Assembly (NCBI GenBank): GCA_033296885.1
Contig: MU863879.1
Span: 1-64,000, forward strand
DNA length: 64,000 nucleotides
Source of the DNA: Triangularia verruculosa
Taxonomy: Eukaryota > Ascomycota > Sordariomycetes > Sordariales > Podosporaceae
Direction: 5' to 3'
This document shows, piece by piece, positions 44,320-56,787 of the stretch. The position numbers and the translations under genes were made by a program. The first letter of the stretch is position 1. Every line of letters starts with the position of its first letter. Below the pieces are notes generated by a model, which was not told the origin of the DNA, searched no databases, and saw only the letters and a list, made by a program, of their open reading frames with translations.

Positions 44320-44786
44320 GAGCAAACTGGGCAGGTTCTCCTTGATGTACTCTACCACCGCATCTGGGCCCTTTTCTACCTGCAGCCCCTGGGGCAGGGA
44401 AAAGGTCTTGATATCTGGGACGATTTCTTTGGCGATGGCGATGATTTGGGCCGCTTGCTCGGGTGTCCACATCGATGCGGTGAACTATTTCCATGTTAGG
44501 TCCAGGGTGTGGGCATGTGGTAGAGAGTGAGGACGGGAAGGGCATACCAGGACGTTAGGCCGGGCAGCCTCGACTGTTTCCTTTACTTTGTCGATGCCTA
44601 TTTCATTGTTAGTTACTGCAATATCAAGAGCAGGGGGTAAATGGGGCATTTACTATCAGCATTGCCAGCATGAATGATGGTGTACTTGTCCTTGACATCC
44701 TCCACAACCCGGCCGATGAGCCTGTACGCACGTTCAGGGGCGGTGTTGACGGTGACGAGCTTGAAGGGGCCGGATGGTTGAGCCAT
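44314..44786 (-). CDS. Small protein of unknown function, three exons
   Basis: No family recognised. Three exons: 44786-44654, 44597-44548 and 44484-44314. They join to 117 residues with all phases correct and introns of 56 and 63 nt that have clear ctaac branches and aatag acceptors, which supports a real gene. The protein is compact and mixed alpha/beta: strand FKLVTVNTA, helix APERAYRLIGRVVEDVKD, strand YTIIHAGNA, helix IDKVKETVEAARP, strand NVLFTASM, helix TPEQAAQIIAIAKEI, strand KTFSLPQGL, helix DAVVEYIKENLPSLLD. The order suggests a small Rossmann-like or flavodoxin-like fold (inference). No signal peptide or membrane helix. Confidence 0.78.
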
Positions 44787-46063
44787 TGTGTTGTGATTCT
44801 GATATGAATGAAGTATTGCTTAAAGGGGGGATGAGATGGTGTTACACAACGCTGGGAAACAATGAGCGCAGAGAGCAGCTACAACCGCGGACACCACTTG
44901 ATCACCATAGTGTATCACCTACACACCAACGGAAAAAGATATGCAGTCATTGGTGGGCGAAATGGAACAATACAAACTCCTATTAGTTACCTAGGTGCAG
45001 ACTAGCAGCGCTGTTCCTCCATCCAAGAGGAGAAATGGGGTGATGGTTCTCCCGCAAAAGATGTTAACCGAACAATTGCTCCTCACTGAAGTCACAGCAC
45101 ACCATGCGCTAGGCTTGCTTACTAATCCAACACCCCGCCTCAAGCTGGGGAAGCGCAGTGCTGAAGCACCCTGCCCACAAGTTAATCGAGACTGCTAACA
45201 ATTCGACCCTCGTCAAGCAGGCTGTCCTCGCTCAAACCACGCCGTGAAGGCCTCTAAAAAGAAGCAAATGGTTTAGCGGTAATAGACTATTACTTTTCAA
45301 AAGCTGAACGAATTTGAGCGGGTGGTTGTTGAGATATTTGCCTTTCAATATCGTCGGTGCCGTGTAAGTAACGTCGATCTTGGTGGTTTGGAGTCTCGAT
45401 TAATTTGTGGGCAGGGTGTGAAGCTTGCATTTCCAACTCATTGCGACCCCCATTGCACACAGCAAGACCCCTTCCATTATCAAGATTCCCTGCTCTCATT
45501 AAAAACCTTCTGAGTGGCCGTCTTTTTTGGCTCCCCTCAGTTAGAAAAAGAGTAGCACACCTGATCGTTATGCCCTGTGTCCCCCAATCCATCTTCGCAC
45601 TGTCCTCCAGGCAGAGCCTTGGTTCCCAGGTCAGCCGGGTTTCTGTCCCGGGCGTTCGATCCTCTTCCAATTCCCTAATCTTATGGTGCCAGATCCGGAT
45701 GTGCCTGGTATCATAGGATTAGGACGATGTCGAAAGAAAACCCCACTGAAAGTGGGTGTGTTAAACCCGAGAACCGAGCGAAATAACCGATGAGCTTGAG
45801 GACTGAAAAGCGCGGAGTACAAAAGTATGAGCCGGTGCTGAGGAGAGATTCGGGTTAGGGTTCTGCGTGTCTGTGTGTGTTCAGGGGTAGGTCAGGGGTA
45901 ATACCTTTGGTGAAAAGTGAGAGGCTGAAAACTGACAAAAGACTTATAGAAGTCGTTCTCCTTGAAATCGGGAGAGTAATACTCTTGATCCCTTTGGACT
46001 GAAGGGGCAGAATCCTCCTTTATTTGGACATCTCTCCCTGCGTGCGTTGAAGAGATACCCCGT
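44787..46063. other. Gene-free region
   Basis: About 1.3 kb between two minus-strand genes. It holds only short frames with no codon bias. No repeat or RNA gene recognised. Confidence 0.5.
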
Positions 46064-46771
46064 TCAGTCGTTGTCGTCCATTTCGATGAATCGATCCAGC
46101 TTCCTAGCACGCTTGAGCTTGGTCCACCTCTCAAGCGACGTATTCCTAATCATCTCCAACTCGTGAAACCTGGAGCAGACAAACTCGTGAACCCACGACT
46201 TTCGAACATCGAACGGGTGCTCGTCTGCCCGGTCAAATCCCGGAGGTCCCGACTCTTCAAGCCACTTCTTGAGAGGCACCTCCTCGACGCCACAGGCTTT
46301 CACAAACAGCTGCCACTCGCGCTCTGGCTGGTGCTCACTGTAGCTGACGATCAGGTCCCGGAACTCCCTGATCGGCTTGTCGTTGAGCATTTCGCCCTCG
46401 TCGTAGGGATCCGGCTCGAAGTACGGATCCCTCTTGAGCGTTCGCTCGCGCCGGCTCAGCCACGCCGTCCAGAGCCTGTTGCGCGTTTCGAGGCCCAAGT
46501 GGAGCCAGCAGAGGGTGTCGAACGAGACGACCATGCAGGGGACTGTGATGAGGTTTTTTATCAGGTCTTTGTTGGAGAAGAGCCTGAATCCCTCCAGTGC
46601 TGCGAGGTGGGTGGTATCGGAAACGCCTTTATGCATTCTGTTGGTGAAGCCAATGTTGTGGGGGCGGAGAAGTCGAAGGCTTTCGAGGTATTCACATTCC
46701 CCGGGGCGGATGGTCGGCACCGAGTAGCCCTCCAAGTCCATGTCGGTGTAGTCGTTGTGGTTACCGGCCAT
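46064..46771 (-). CDS. Unknown protein, 235 residues
   Basis: No family recognised. Single frame from ATG 46771 to TGA 46064, with clear C/G third-base preference. The product is rich in Arg, Asp, Glu and Trp, without signal peptide or membrane helix. It begins MAGNHNDYTDMDLEGYSVPT; later segments include LRLLRPHNIGFTNRMHKGVS and WHEFVCSRFHELE-like helices (actual: SWVHEFVCSRFHELEMIRNT). It ends in the acidic EMDDND after a Lys/Arg cluster KLKRARKLDR. It may be a lineage-restricted protein. Confidence 0.65.
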   Translation of the reverse strand: MAGNHNDYTDMDLEGYSVPTIRPGECEYLESLRLLRPHNIGFTNRMHKGVSDTTHLAALEGFRLFSNKDLIKNLITVPCMVVSFDTLCWLHLGLETRNRLWTAWLSRRERTLKRDPYFEPDPYDEGEMLNDKPIREFRDLIVSYSEHQPEREWQLFVKACGVEEVPLKKWLEESGPPGFDRADEHPFDVRKSWVHEFVCSRFHELEMIRNTSLERWTKLKRARKLDRFIEMDDND

Positions 46772-49700
46772 TGTGTTCCGATGATAAACTGGTGGTTTGA
46801 TTGATGTGATCTGCGGGGGTGGTGTGAAAAGGCTGGTTGTAGGATATCAACTGTTTGAGAATCTGAAGACAAGACATAAAAGTTGATAAGCAAGAGGCAG
46901 AAGGCCCAATGTCCGGGAATTTTATAGATGCTATTCTGGAAAGCTTGTATATAGAGTTTTGTACATGAGGCTGTCATGGGTGCAAGGTGGACAGCCCCAG
47001 GACTGTGAATAAAAGTGTAAATTTAATGTTTAGGACAGCCACAGAGACGATAGTAACATGTAAGGTTCTCTGTGGGTTGAGTGGCTTGGCCCAATCGATC
47101 CTCAACTTAGGTAGAGTATTTCGACTCTGGCTGCCTCAAGTACTGACGAAACCCTATACTTGAAGAACTTGAAGTGAGGCCAAAAGAAAGATACCTTACC
47201 ATGGTTGAGGCGATACCTTCCATACCTAATTTGCATATCTTGTATAGTCGAACCCATGCTTATTTCTCTTTGAGCTGAGGAACGTTTCTCGTGTATTCTT
47301 GATAGGCAGGAGCTGGGCAGAACAGGGAAGACTCCTAGCCACAAGGTCGGGTTCCATCTCAATGAATCTTCAAGCCTCTCAACTACCTGCCTAGGTTTCT
47401 TTCGAGGGTAGCTGACGAGGTGGGTTAGCAAACTCTAGCCTATTGCCCACGATACCTACCTACCTGAGGCACCCACGCCGTGAATGAAATGGCGACAAGC
47501 GAAGATCACGCCTCAGGCTTCAATATAGTAGATAAGACTTTGATTATCTTGATAACAGTCTATCAACCATAGGTATTGAAGCGGCACTACTACCTACTCA
47601 CCTATCTTTCAATGCATTTGAACTGTCTTTTAAAACGTTGTAAATACCTATCCTTTTAGTCTCTCCACGGCCTTTTAGAGCCATGCTTCACTTCCAGTTG
47701 CAGGGCTAGTTCTTTTCTCCCGGGCCCGGTACCTTAGGTACCTACCCAGGTAAGGAGGTACTCACCTCACACGGCTTTCGCTCCCGTCTTTCCACACCAC
47801 CACCAACCGGCGTCAGCCTGCATGTCTCGCATCCACTCCCTCGGGTCTAGTCTGAGGCCCTCCAGTTAGGACAAGACTTCGCCACGCACGTGGCTGGCAC
47901 CCTGCACTTTGCTGCCTCGCCCTAATTCCTTCGAGCTTAGCATTATATTTTGCGACATCGGATTTGCAGCTGGATGTTGGGCGTTAGCTGGTGCAAGCGC
48001 TGACGTAGTATATGTCTTGTCACCCAAAAATGCTCAAAGCGAGGTCTCTAGAGCATCGGTGTAATTCGTTCGGCGACGGATAAGGTAGGTATCACCAAAA
48101 ACCGTCGGTGTGCTATAGGTTCCACCTGTCATGCATGAGAAGAAAAGGACACTGAACTAACGAGACTGATGTACATACTGTAGTTGACCTGGGTAATTAC
48201 CTAGCAATAGCAAAATTTCATGATGTCAAATAAAGACGTGCTCGTCAACAGCCACTCATGAGCATGAGCCTTATCTCCGGCACATTCTCTGGACCCCCAC
48301 GAAAACTCCCAGTTTCGGCAGACCCCCCCTTTCTCAACGGCCCCCCAGCGTGGACAAAATACCACACTCAAGGCCGGAAGGAGCCCCGAAAGAGGTTTAT
48401 CGCGACTCTTTCACGTATTACCTCGCGGGATTTCACTGTTACTCTCTCCCCCAGCCCAGCAAGGGCAGCAGCGGCTACCGACATCGGGTCTACCCAATAA
48501 ATTCATGCAGTCCAACCCACGAGGTGTTGGTCTCGCAAAGCAGAGGGGTGCTCCCGCTTCCGATAATAGTGGATCACCGCTGGCACATCCATCCCAACAA
48601 GGCCGTAAGGCCTACACTACCTACCAAAGAGGTTCGCGCGGCAGTTAGACAACCTTCTCGCACCACAATGACGTCTCTTGATTGGGCCCCCAACAATTGG
48701 CAACGTCTTCTGGCCCGCTCGCTCGCTCACTCCCGACTGACCCCTCCACATGTTGTGTACCCCAGCCGTCCACTGGCATAAAGTTCATGTCATCAAACAG
48801 CAAGTTTGGGGCTTGAAGCGTATAGGTAGTGACACAGAACATCTCCTGATATGACTTACATCAGGAAGCTTGTGCTGCTGCAGAGACAGAGAGGGCTTGT
48901 GGCTGGGGTTCGGGTTGGCGAAAACCAACCGAGCCCACAAAGCCAAAGTGGGTAATCCGCCGGCAGGATGGAATGATGATGAATTATCACGGAGATGCTC
49001 TATCCTGTCCAAAAAGAAAAGGGCGCAGGTGACCGAGAGTTTCATCAATCACGATCGGGCGGATCCGGTTTAAACGATCGATAGCAGGGTGATACCTAAT
49101 GTACCCAAGGTTTCTTTCTCCCCCCACGCTCCACGATATGCCCATGGATACGACCGCGGATGGCCGGAACCCAAAAGTTTGTTAGCCTTTCCAACTTGTT
49201 TTTTTTTCCCTTTTACCGAGTTCAACTGATGAGGCTATCGTGAACTAGGGCTGCGGGCGGCATATGCGTTGTGCAAGTATTAATTTCTTCACAGCCCCCC
49301 GCCATATCACCTACCGCTCAAGGGGTTCAGTTGCTCCCGACGAGAGGGACCGAGTGGCTGCCGTGCATGTGTGTTCATGACCCAATAGAGAGCCGCAGCT
49401 CCAAGACAGGCCGCCAAAGCGCTGTGTCGGATGCCGGTGTTGTTGACGAAGGTCCCTCTCGGACTGTGAAACATGAGGATTGGGCTGGGTGAGGTCTGCT
49501 TGGCGGGTAGGCTCTCATTGGTGCACTATTCCCAGCAAGCTCGCCAGGGCAATGGGTGAACAGACGTCACCTGTACAGGGGGTATGCCGGAACCAACAGA
49601 GAGCCCTAAACTGCAGCGCCCTGAAGACTGGGAACCCCTCACTCAAGATGATGATCACCCCGCAGTCGCACACACTCACACACGGGATTGCGGACATGTC

Positions 49701-50902
49701 TTTGTTGATGGAACCGTGATGGCATGATACCAGTAAAAAAGGTGCCCGCAGGTGTCAGCCGGGTTGTCGCTTGCTATTGAAGAGCGGTGTGCTGTACTCT
49801 TGTAACTGATGTGACGCCTTCCACCGGCTGATCGCAGCATTGTGCGCGGCTGCCGACGGACGGGCGTTGAAGAGGACGTTGCCCGGGGGCTGAGCCAGGC
49901 TGGCGAGAGCATCAATTTGTTGATCTTACTCATTGCTCATACGAATATGTAAGGCAAGGTAAGCAAGCTGCAAGAAGGAAAGAGCCCCAAACTTGGTGAT
50001 CGACCAGCCTCACTTCTCCAATGTCGGTTATGCCGTTATCGACCATACATGCACAGGCCGTTTGTGCAGCAGTATTGCACCAGGGTCCTGTCGAGTGATC
50101 TCATGGCTGCTGAAGAAAAAGACGGCCGTCAGGGTCCGCGATTGGTGTAAGTTAGACCTCGGGTGCCGCGTGTGTGACAGGAACAAGGTACGGTAACGAC
50201 GATGAGAGGTCAATTGGACGACGGGCTTCGGTGGGACTGGTGGACTTGGGAAAAAAGTCCAAATCAAAAAAAAGGGAGCCCAATTTGTTTTCTCAAAGGT
50301 TTTTGATACCTCGTGACCCCCTCCAAATGGTGCCACACCGCCGCATTATCCGCTGCCGTTTCGTTTCGTTTTCTTTCTCTCTCCTCCCCGCAGCGCCTTC
50401 TGCTTGCTGCTGTCCCTGGTGGTCGCCTTGTAGCGCTTGACGTCTTCGGCACGGGGTACCCAAGAGAAAAGGTCTTGGCGGCCGGGCACAGCTTAATTGA
50501 ACTTTTTCTTCTTCTTTTGTCATTCCCCTCTTGGTTTTGGGGGAAGTAGCAGATATGCTACCTTGAAGGTACTTCTCGGCTCGCATAGAAACAAAGAGGA
50601 TGATCAACCATGCAAGCCATGCAAGTGCAGGTATCCCCCCAGTTCCTTTTTTTTTTGTAGGTACAATGTACACAAGTACCTGACCCTGAAGAGCCCCGTG
50701 CTCGTCTTCTTGGGTGTTCATCTCTCTTTCCATGCTTTCCCAAAACCCCCACCTTGCATCTGTGTTGCCCGGCGGCGCTGGCGGCAGGCTGGGTGAACTG
50801 TGCCCCCCTTTTTTTTCTGTAATTTTTGTGCATTTCCTTATTTGGGGGGGAATTGACTGGGATATTTTGCCTTGTCGTCTTACCGACCTTACGCCATGGA
50901 GA
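46772..50902. other. Large gene-free region with scattered TACCTA/GGTACC motifs
   Basis: Over 4 kb without a supported gene. Short tacct(a/g) and ggtacc words recur, notably at 47380-47480, 47580-47620 and 47726-47775. Frames are short and unbiased. No terminal repeats, transposase or tRNA were seen. The right end should hold the promoter of the small Cys-rich gene. Confidence 0.5.
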
Positions 50903-50909
50903 TATAAAG
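50903..50909 (+). promoter_or_regulatory. TATA box of the small Cys-rich gene
   Basis: A clear TATAAAG lies about 240 bp before the ATG at 51148. It is followed by a pyrimidine-rich leader and a CA repeat at 51068-51093. A good TATA plus a CT-rich leader is the usual pattern of strongly expressed fungal genes. Confidence 0.6.
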
Positions 50910-51147
50910 GAGTCCTGACCTCCCACACTTTTTGTCACCCTTCTTCAGACACTATCATTACCCTATCTTGTATCATTCAAAGCTGCCATTAAGCTATACC
51001 TACACCATCCATCTCACAATATCCGTCACCTTCAACACCGTTGACTCACACACTACTACTATCACTTACACACACACACACACACACACACACCTCACCA
51101 CTCATATCTACCTATATCACCAACACATACACAACAAAACAGTCAAA

Positions 51148-51270
51148 ATGGCCGCCATCGAACGCCAGGAACCCGTCAACCACTGCTGCTCCTTCTGCTG
51201 CAAGGCCATCGACTTTGGCACCCACGACTACTGCCCGGGTAGCGACCACTGCGCGAGGTGCCCCTACTGA
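51148..51270 (+). CDS. 40-residue Cys-rich micro-protein
   Basis: ATG at 51148 in a strong context (caaaATGgcc), stop TGA at 51268-51270. The protein starts MAAIERQEPVNH, then carries CCSFCCKAIDFG, THDYCPG and SDHCARCPY at the very end: 7 Cys and 3 His in 29 residues. The spacing is CC-X2-CC-X11-C-X5-C-X2-C. Every third base is C or G, much sharper than the flanks. There is no signal peptide, so it is likely intracellular, either metal-binding or a small zinc finger. It does not match the Gly/Ser-rich fungal copper metallothioneins. Function is unknown. Confidence 0.72.
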   Translation: MAAIERQEPVNHCCSFCCKAIDFGTHDYCPGSDHCARCPY

Positions 51271-54200
51271 GAAAAGAAAAAGAAAAAAAGCATGACGCCT
51301 TTTTTTCTTCATCAAAATGTAACTCTATTGTACTGTACAACCAAAACCCGCCCGATCGGGCCGGCCGCAGGAGAGAGCATATGCAGCCCTCCTCCAAGAA
51401 CCACCATCACCCAACACGGCACAGGGGGGTGGCCGATCCAACGGCAACTTCCTTTTGTTTTCTCCACCTTCCGCAACTTGTTTTGGAGCTGAGGCTATCT
51501 CACCGGTTGTTGGATGATCGCCCCATATTCTTCGGAGTATAATCACCGGATCAAACATACCGGGGAGAAGCTGGGGATGAGGGAGATGGTGGGTGGTGGT
51601 GGTGGTGGCTTGGGTTTCACTCATGCACATGCAGGGCTGGATGATGAGGACGGGAATGGGACGAGGCTCGCTGCAGGGTGGATTCCGACAAATTTCATGA
51701 TTCCCTTTTTCCCTTGGGAGGTGGAGGTCTGGTGTCTTGGGTCTCAAATATTTCTTTTGGAGTTACTTTGCGTCACACTCTTTCGTTTATGGGATCGGAG
51801 CACACACACACACACATGGAGGAAAACATCTGATTATTGGTGTACGGGCATGGATTTGGGGCATTGGAGTTTGGACTTAACAACACTCCTTTTTTTTTTT
51901 TTTTTTGGGCGTTAGTTTCTCTCATCACTCAGCACAGTGAGGGCACCTTGCTTTCTTTTGCATATACCCCTTTATCTTGGCTATTTTTGTTGTAACTCTA
52001 CTTGTAGTCTTGGTCTCAATACTAGCTGTTTACCTACCTTACCTGATGATACCATCATCCTCCTCTCCAACTTCAAGCAGCACTAACTGAATGTTAGCCG
52101 CCGCAGTTGCTGGCCTGGCATGCAACCAGGACAGAAAATAGATCGATATGTATCTTTGCCCCCCCTGCTACCCTTGGATCATCGACATGGACCCCAACGA
52201 CAGGAACCGTGCGCAAGTGACCCTACCCTAGGTACCCTACCCTGTTCGGCTGCTTGCCGCCCGCAACGACGATACAATGCATGAAATGTTTATGTAGGAT
52301 GCCGACGGGCGGGCTGGGCTGGGGGTACTGGGGGGGACGTCTGAATTTTGTTCGGTTGCTGTTTTGGGTTGTTTATACATATGACTATAGCCTTATACAT
52401 ACATATGGGGGCTATGCGAACCTGAAGAAGGAGACCGGCCTGTGGATATGCGGCCGCCATCGACACGCTCAAATGACCACACAAGACAACACGAGACACG
52501 AGACAATGAGCAGGAAAAAATAGAGTACTGTTGCTTTCCGGCGGCCGCCTCGCATGCTCTTACCTCCTCGTTTAACGACTGTTGAAATGATGCCTATTTT
52601 ATTTTCTCGTACGGTTTCTTGATATCGATCTCAAGGGCGGGGGGGTTTATTGATGATGACTGACGTGGCAGGCGGGTTCATCGTGAACCCCCTGATCTTA
52701 AACCCCCCCTGGTTTAATGTTTTGGGGGCTGGACTGTGCGTTTACCAAGCATCCAGGCCCGTTCCCGCTACCTGTTAATAACAACCGTTGAATGTAACCC
52801 CTGAATGGGTCCCCTTTCCCCCGCCCTTGAGCACAACACTCCGCTTTATACTACTACGCTGGACGATGATACGATGATGACTTTGATGTTTTGATGGTTT
52901 ATGCTATGCAAGTCAATGAAATGAGGGGGGGGGTGTATATCGAATTGGTTGATATATATCCTCTTCTCCACTGGAGGAAAGAAATTGACAATTATTGAGA
53001 GATGGACAGCTGATCCTGCTTTTAGATGAAAAAGAAAGTTGATCACCGGTTATCGTGAAACTCTGGTTCTGACTTCGAAGGGCCACAGGTGGAAAAAAGA
53101 AAAGAAAAAGAAAAAAGGCGGGGGATCAGCCATCCGTTCCATTCCATCTCATCCGAGAGTCCGACCCCCGACCAGAGGATGTTGAACTGTGGTTTGTGCT
53201 TCAGAGCCATATTAATGTTGAGTTTGGTTTTTGGGACAGATCACGTCGTACAACAGACTCTAGTGCCGCCAACAGGGCCGATATCAGAGAAGCAAGTAAG
53301 CTGACTATTGCCTTGGATAGCTACCTTATCTAAAACCAACGACTTGCTGGATTTCATCATCTCAAAACAGTCATCAATCTAACCCCCAAACCTTTGAAAC
53401 GATCAAAGATATACGAAAAGCACCAACCCCCCATCCAGCCTAGACCTTGCTTTCCAACTCTTCCCATCCCCCCATCCTAAATCCCAAGAACCGGGAAATG
53501 CCATTGATCACTCAGGTATCTATCCCGTACCTCGCAAGCCAGTCCCCTCAGTTTAGCTTCATGTATAGGTACTGTAGGAACATTAGATACATCACATTTG
53601 AAACCCCCCAACCTCGAAACCAAACCCTTCAAAGCAGTGATCTTCCATTTTTCAAGGCTTACAACTACACACTAAACCACAAAGTTCGCTCTGCTGCATG
53701 GAACCTCCAACGGGCGGCCAGCCATCCATCACGATGCACCTATGCACGCAACACACAGACACAAACACCGAAGATAGAGAAAAAAGTAACGAGCAGCAGC
53801 CCCCTATCCCCTGTGTCTGGTACCCCGGTCAAGAGACCAGGGTACGAATTGTTGCGCTGCCGGGGGCCAGGCAAGCTGGCTTTGCCTGCCGTCGGGGACC
53901 ACCTCAAAACGCGTCCCCCCAAAAAATCCCAGCCTGCGCAACAATATCTCAACTATTAACTCAAGGCTTGCCCCCTTTAAACATACAACTACGCCATGAC
54001 ATCTGAGGATTCGGCAACCTGAACAAGCCCCCAATCTAAGCCCATTCTTACCGCAACCCCCAAAGTACTAATGTAAGCAAACTCCCACTAGCAATCAATA
54101 AGCAATCCTTCCTGCTGCTCCCTGGGAATGACGCAAAGGTGGTCTGATAATTCCCTGCTTCCCCCCCCCCCCCTCCCGTCCCATCTCGCATTTCAAAAAA

Positions 54201-54338
54201 GAATGCCAATGTCATAATTCCCATTTGCTAGTTTCCCATTACCCATTCCACCGCGCCATCCATCCCCCCTTACCCCACACTTTCATTACATTTATACGTA
54301 CGTACCTTAATCCTTCATACAAAATATAGGACTAAAAC
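51271..54338. other. Gene-free region
   Basis: About 3 kb between the Cys-rich gene (+) and the Exo70 stop (-). It holds homopolymers (T17 at 51890-51906) and short unbiased frames. Nothing coding or mobile was recognised. Confidence 0.5.
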
Positions 54339-56339
54339 TTAATACAATCCCAAAAACACCCCCGATATCCCCGCCTTATCCCACCTGACCCTCCCCGCAC
54401 CCCCCTTCTTCCCCTTGTCCACCTCATGGTACCTGTCCCAGAACCGACAGTACAGCGGCTCAATCATGTTCTGCATGTCCTTTGCAAACTGCTGCCTCAC
54501 CTCCTTCTCCATCGAGTAGCTCTTGTGCTTCTGCACCATGTCCTCAAAACCCGCGTTGAACAGCTGGAACTTCTCCTTAATCTCCGCCTTTTCCTTGCTT
54601 CCCAGCCCCTTCATGATGCTCGCGCTGTCTACCGCACCTCCCTGTCCACTTGTCGGGCGGCCGCCAGATCTGCCGCCTTGGCCGGTCTTGATCACGTCAA
54701 AGAGGTAGACTGACACGTCCTTGCAGGCGTCCATGTAGAGCGAGGTGGCCTTCTTGCGCCAGGCTTCGAGCACCGAGAGCCGGCCCTGAAGCAAGCGGCC
54801 GAGGTCGGATTGGACGATCATCCGCTCGATGATGACGACCGAGTTGGCGAGGAACACGCCCATGACGGGTTTTCTTTGAAGTAAAAGACGGGCCCGGCCG
54901 TCGAGGGCCATCATGAGTGCTTCGATTGTGTCGGTGCAGTAGTGGGCAAAGATTTCTTCACCGTCTGCACCTACGTCAAAGGAGGCGAGGCTGGGGATGG
55001 CGTCGCCTACTGCTCCACTCCTCGAGGCAGAGACCGACTTCCAGTTGCCGTCTCCAAGCGAAACCATGATGCTGGATATTGGACGGAGGAAGTCGACCAT
55101 AGTTTGTAACCGTTGCATGGTCTCTGAGATGATCGGTATTGGTGCGCCGTCTTGAGGCAATGCCTGAAGAGAGTTGACGCGGCGCTTGGTGTCTTCGAGC
55201 AGCTCAGCCAGAGAAGCCTTGGCGGTTTCTCGCACTGGTTTCAACGAGGCAGCGAGAGAGCCCTTCAGTTCGCCAGTTTTGCTTTCGAGATGGTTGGAGA
55301 GGGCCGAGATGATCTCTACAATCTCGTAGGCGAGGCAACAGTCTGTGTTCATGTGCTGTTTGATGTGGCCGTTGAGTTCCCGCAGTGTCCTTCCCAATTC
55401 TACCAGGGCCGGCTGGCAAGTTGCTTGGAAGACAGAGCCCCAGTCTTCCCGTGTAAAGATATTGCAGATGTTCTCGTACTCGGAAAGGAACAGTCCCTCC
55501 ATCGCCTGCGCGTAGGTTCCTATTCCGTTGGTGCCCGCTCGGTAGATTGCGTCTGGGTTCTTCTTCTTCGCAGTGTTGGAGCTGGCTGCAGCCATGTTTA
55601 CTAATGATGAAGAGAGATATTGTGACCTGATTTCAGCGTAGATCTTTGCAACTGGTGATTCTTGTGGCGGATTTGCTCCTGCAGTTTGTTGTTGCACGAA
55701 AGAGTTCATCAGGCCGAGCTTGTTGTACTTGTCTTGCGACAGTGCTGGGAAGGGCTTGTTCTTCGTGATGAAGTGTAATGGTTCAATCATCCGCGGTGTC
55801 TCGCTTCGCAATAGCTTGTCGAAAGCATTCTCGAGTTGGGAGTTGCCTAGTTTGACCAGGCGCTGGAGTTCGGCGACAGTCTGCTGGGTCGATCGAAGGT
55901 TGGAGGCTTTCATGTCGTTCAGGGCCTTGTTAAGACGCTTAATCGACCCGAGGTAGTTGGAGAGACCGGCCTTGTCTGGACCCATTCGGATGATTTGCTC
56001 TTCGTCATTCTTGCTGTCTGCTGGTTGTCGTAATCTTTCAATAGCTGCGATAACGGCGTCGATGTCTGCGGGGAAGATAGGCAAGTCAGCTTTGGTAGCA
56101 GGCGGACTGGCAGGTGGTGGTTACGCACTGTTTCCAAGTATTTGTAGCTTTCTAGTCTCGCCATTCAGAGGCCCGGCGACATCGCGAACGCTCTTCCCTG
56201 TTGCTTCCAGTCTGCCCAGGCAGGCTTGGATCTTCTTTGTCAACTGGGTTGTCTTCTCGAGGCGCGAGTTGAGGACGTCAACCTCGGCGCGGGCTTCTTC
56301 GTCGGCGGCCAGTCGGCCATTGGCGAGCCCGACGGCCAT
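54339..56339 (-). CDS. EXO70: Exocyst complex subunit Exo70
   Basis: Subunit of the exocyst that tethers secretory vesicles to the plasma membrane at growth sites and binds Rho GTPases and PIP2. Two exons: 56339-56129 and 56065-54339 (645 residues). The 63-nt intron splits an Asn codon. The N-terminus is coiled coil (AEVDVLNSRLEKTTQLTKKI). The rest is helical rods, with Exo70 signatures such as PLVRSET-like positions, LFLSEYENICNIFTREDW, DGRARLLLQRKPVMGVFLAN and the C-terminal basic end FWDRYHEVDKGKKG. Length matches fungal Exo70. Confidence 0.94.
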
Positions 56340-56787
56340 CCTGCGGCAATTCGGTCGTCTGTTAGCAGCGTCAGGATGCGCCGGTCAGGTTTGGTGGACT
56401 GTGAAGCGGAATGGGATTGCGGTCGCGAATTGACGGATCGTGGAGCAAGATGGCTCAGGAACCCCAGGCTTGGCCCTGGCGCAAGCAACTGCTGAACAGC
56501 CTCCGGGGTCCCCTGATGGCTGCCCGCTAATTGTGGGGCAAAATACTGGCCAATCAGAATTACATGATTCTGGCCTCACTTACACGACTTGCGCCTTGAT
56601 ACGTTCCTTCCGTGGAAGAGAAGGAGTAAATGGTACTGTTAAAAGACAAACGACATCAGGTGATTTTTCCCTCGAACTAAGGAGCTGTTGCCAGAACGCG
56701 ACTCCATCACTGGTCCGTCTAATCATACACATCTTTCTCTGAAAGCCAACATTCCTTCCCTTTCTCTTCTTTTCCTATTGAAAAACC
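56340..56787. other. Promoter region of EXO70
   Basis: 448 bp between the Exo70 start and the aminotransferase stop; both genes are on the minus strand. No specific motif recognised. Confidence 0.5.
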
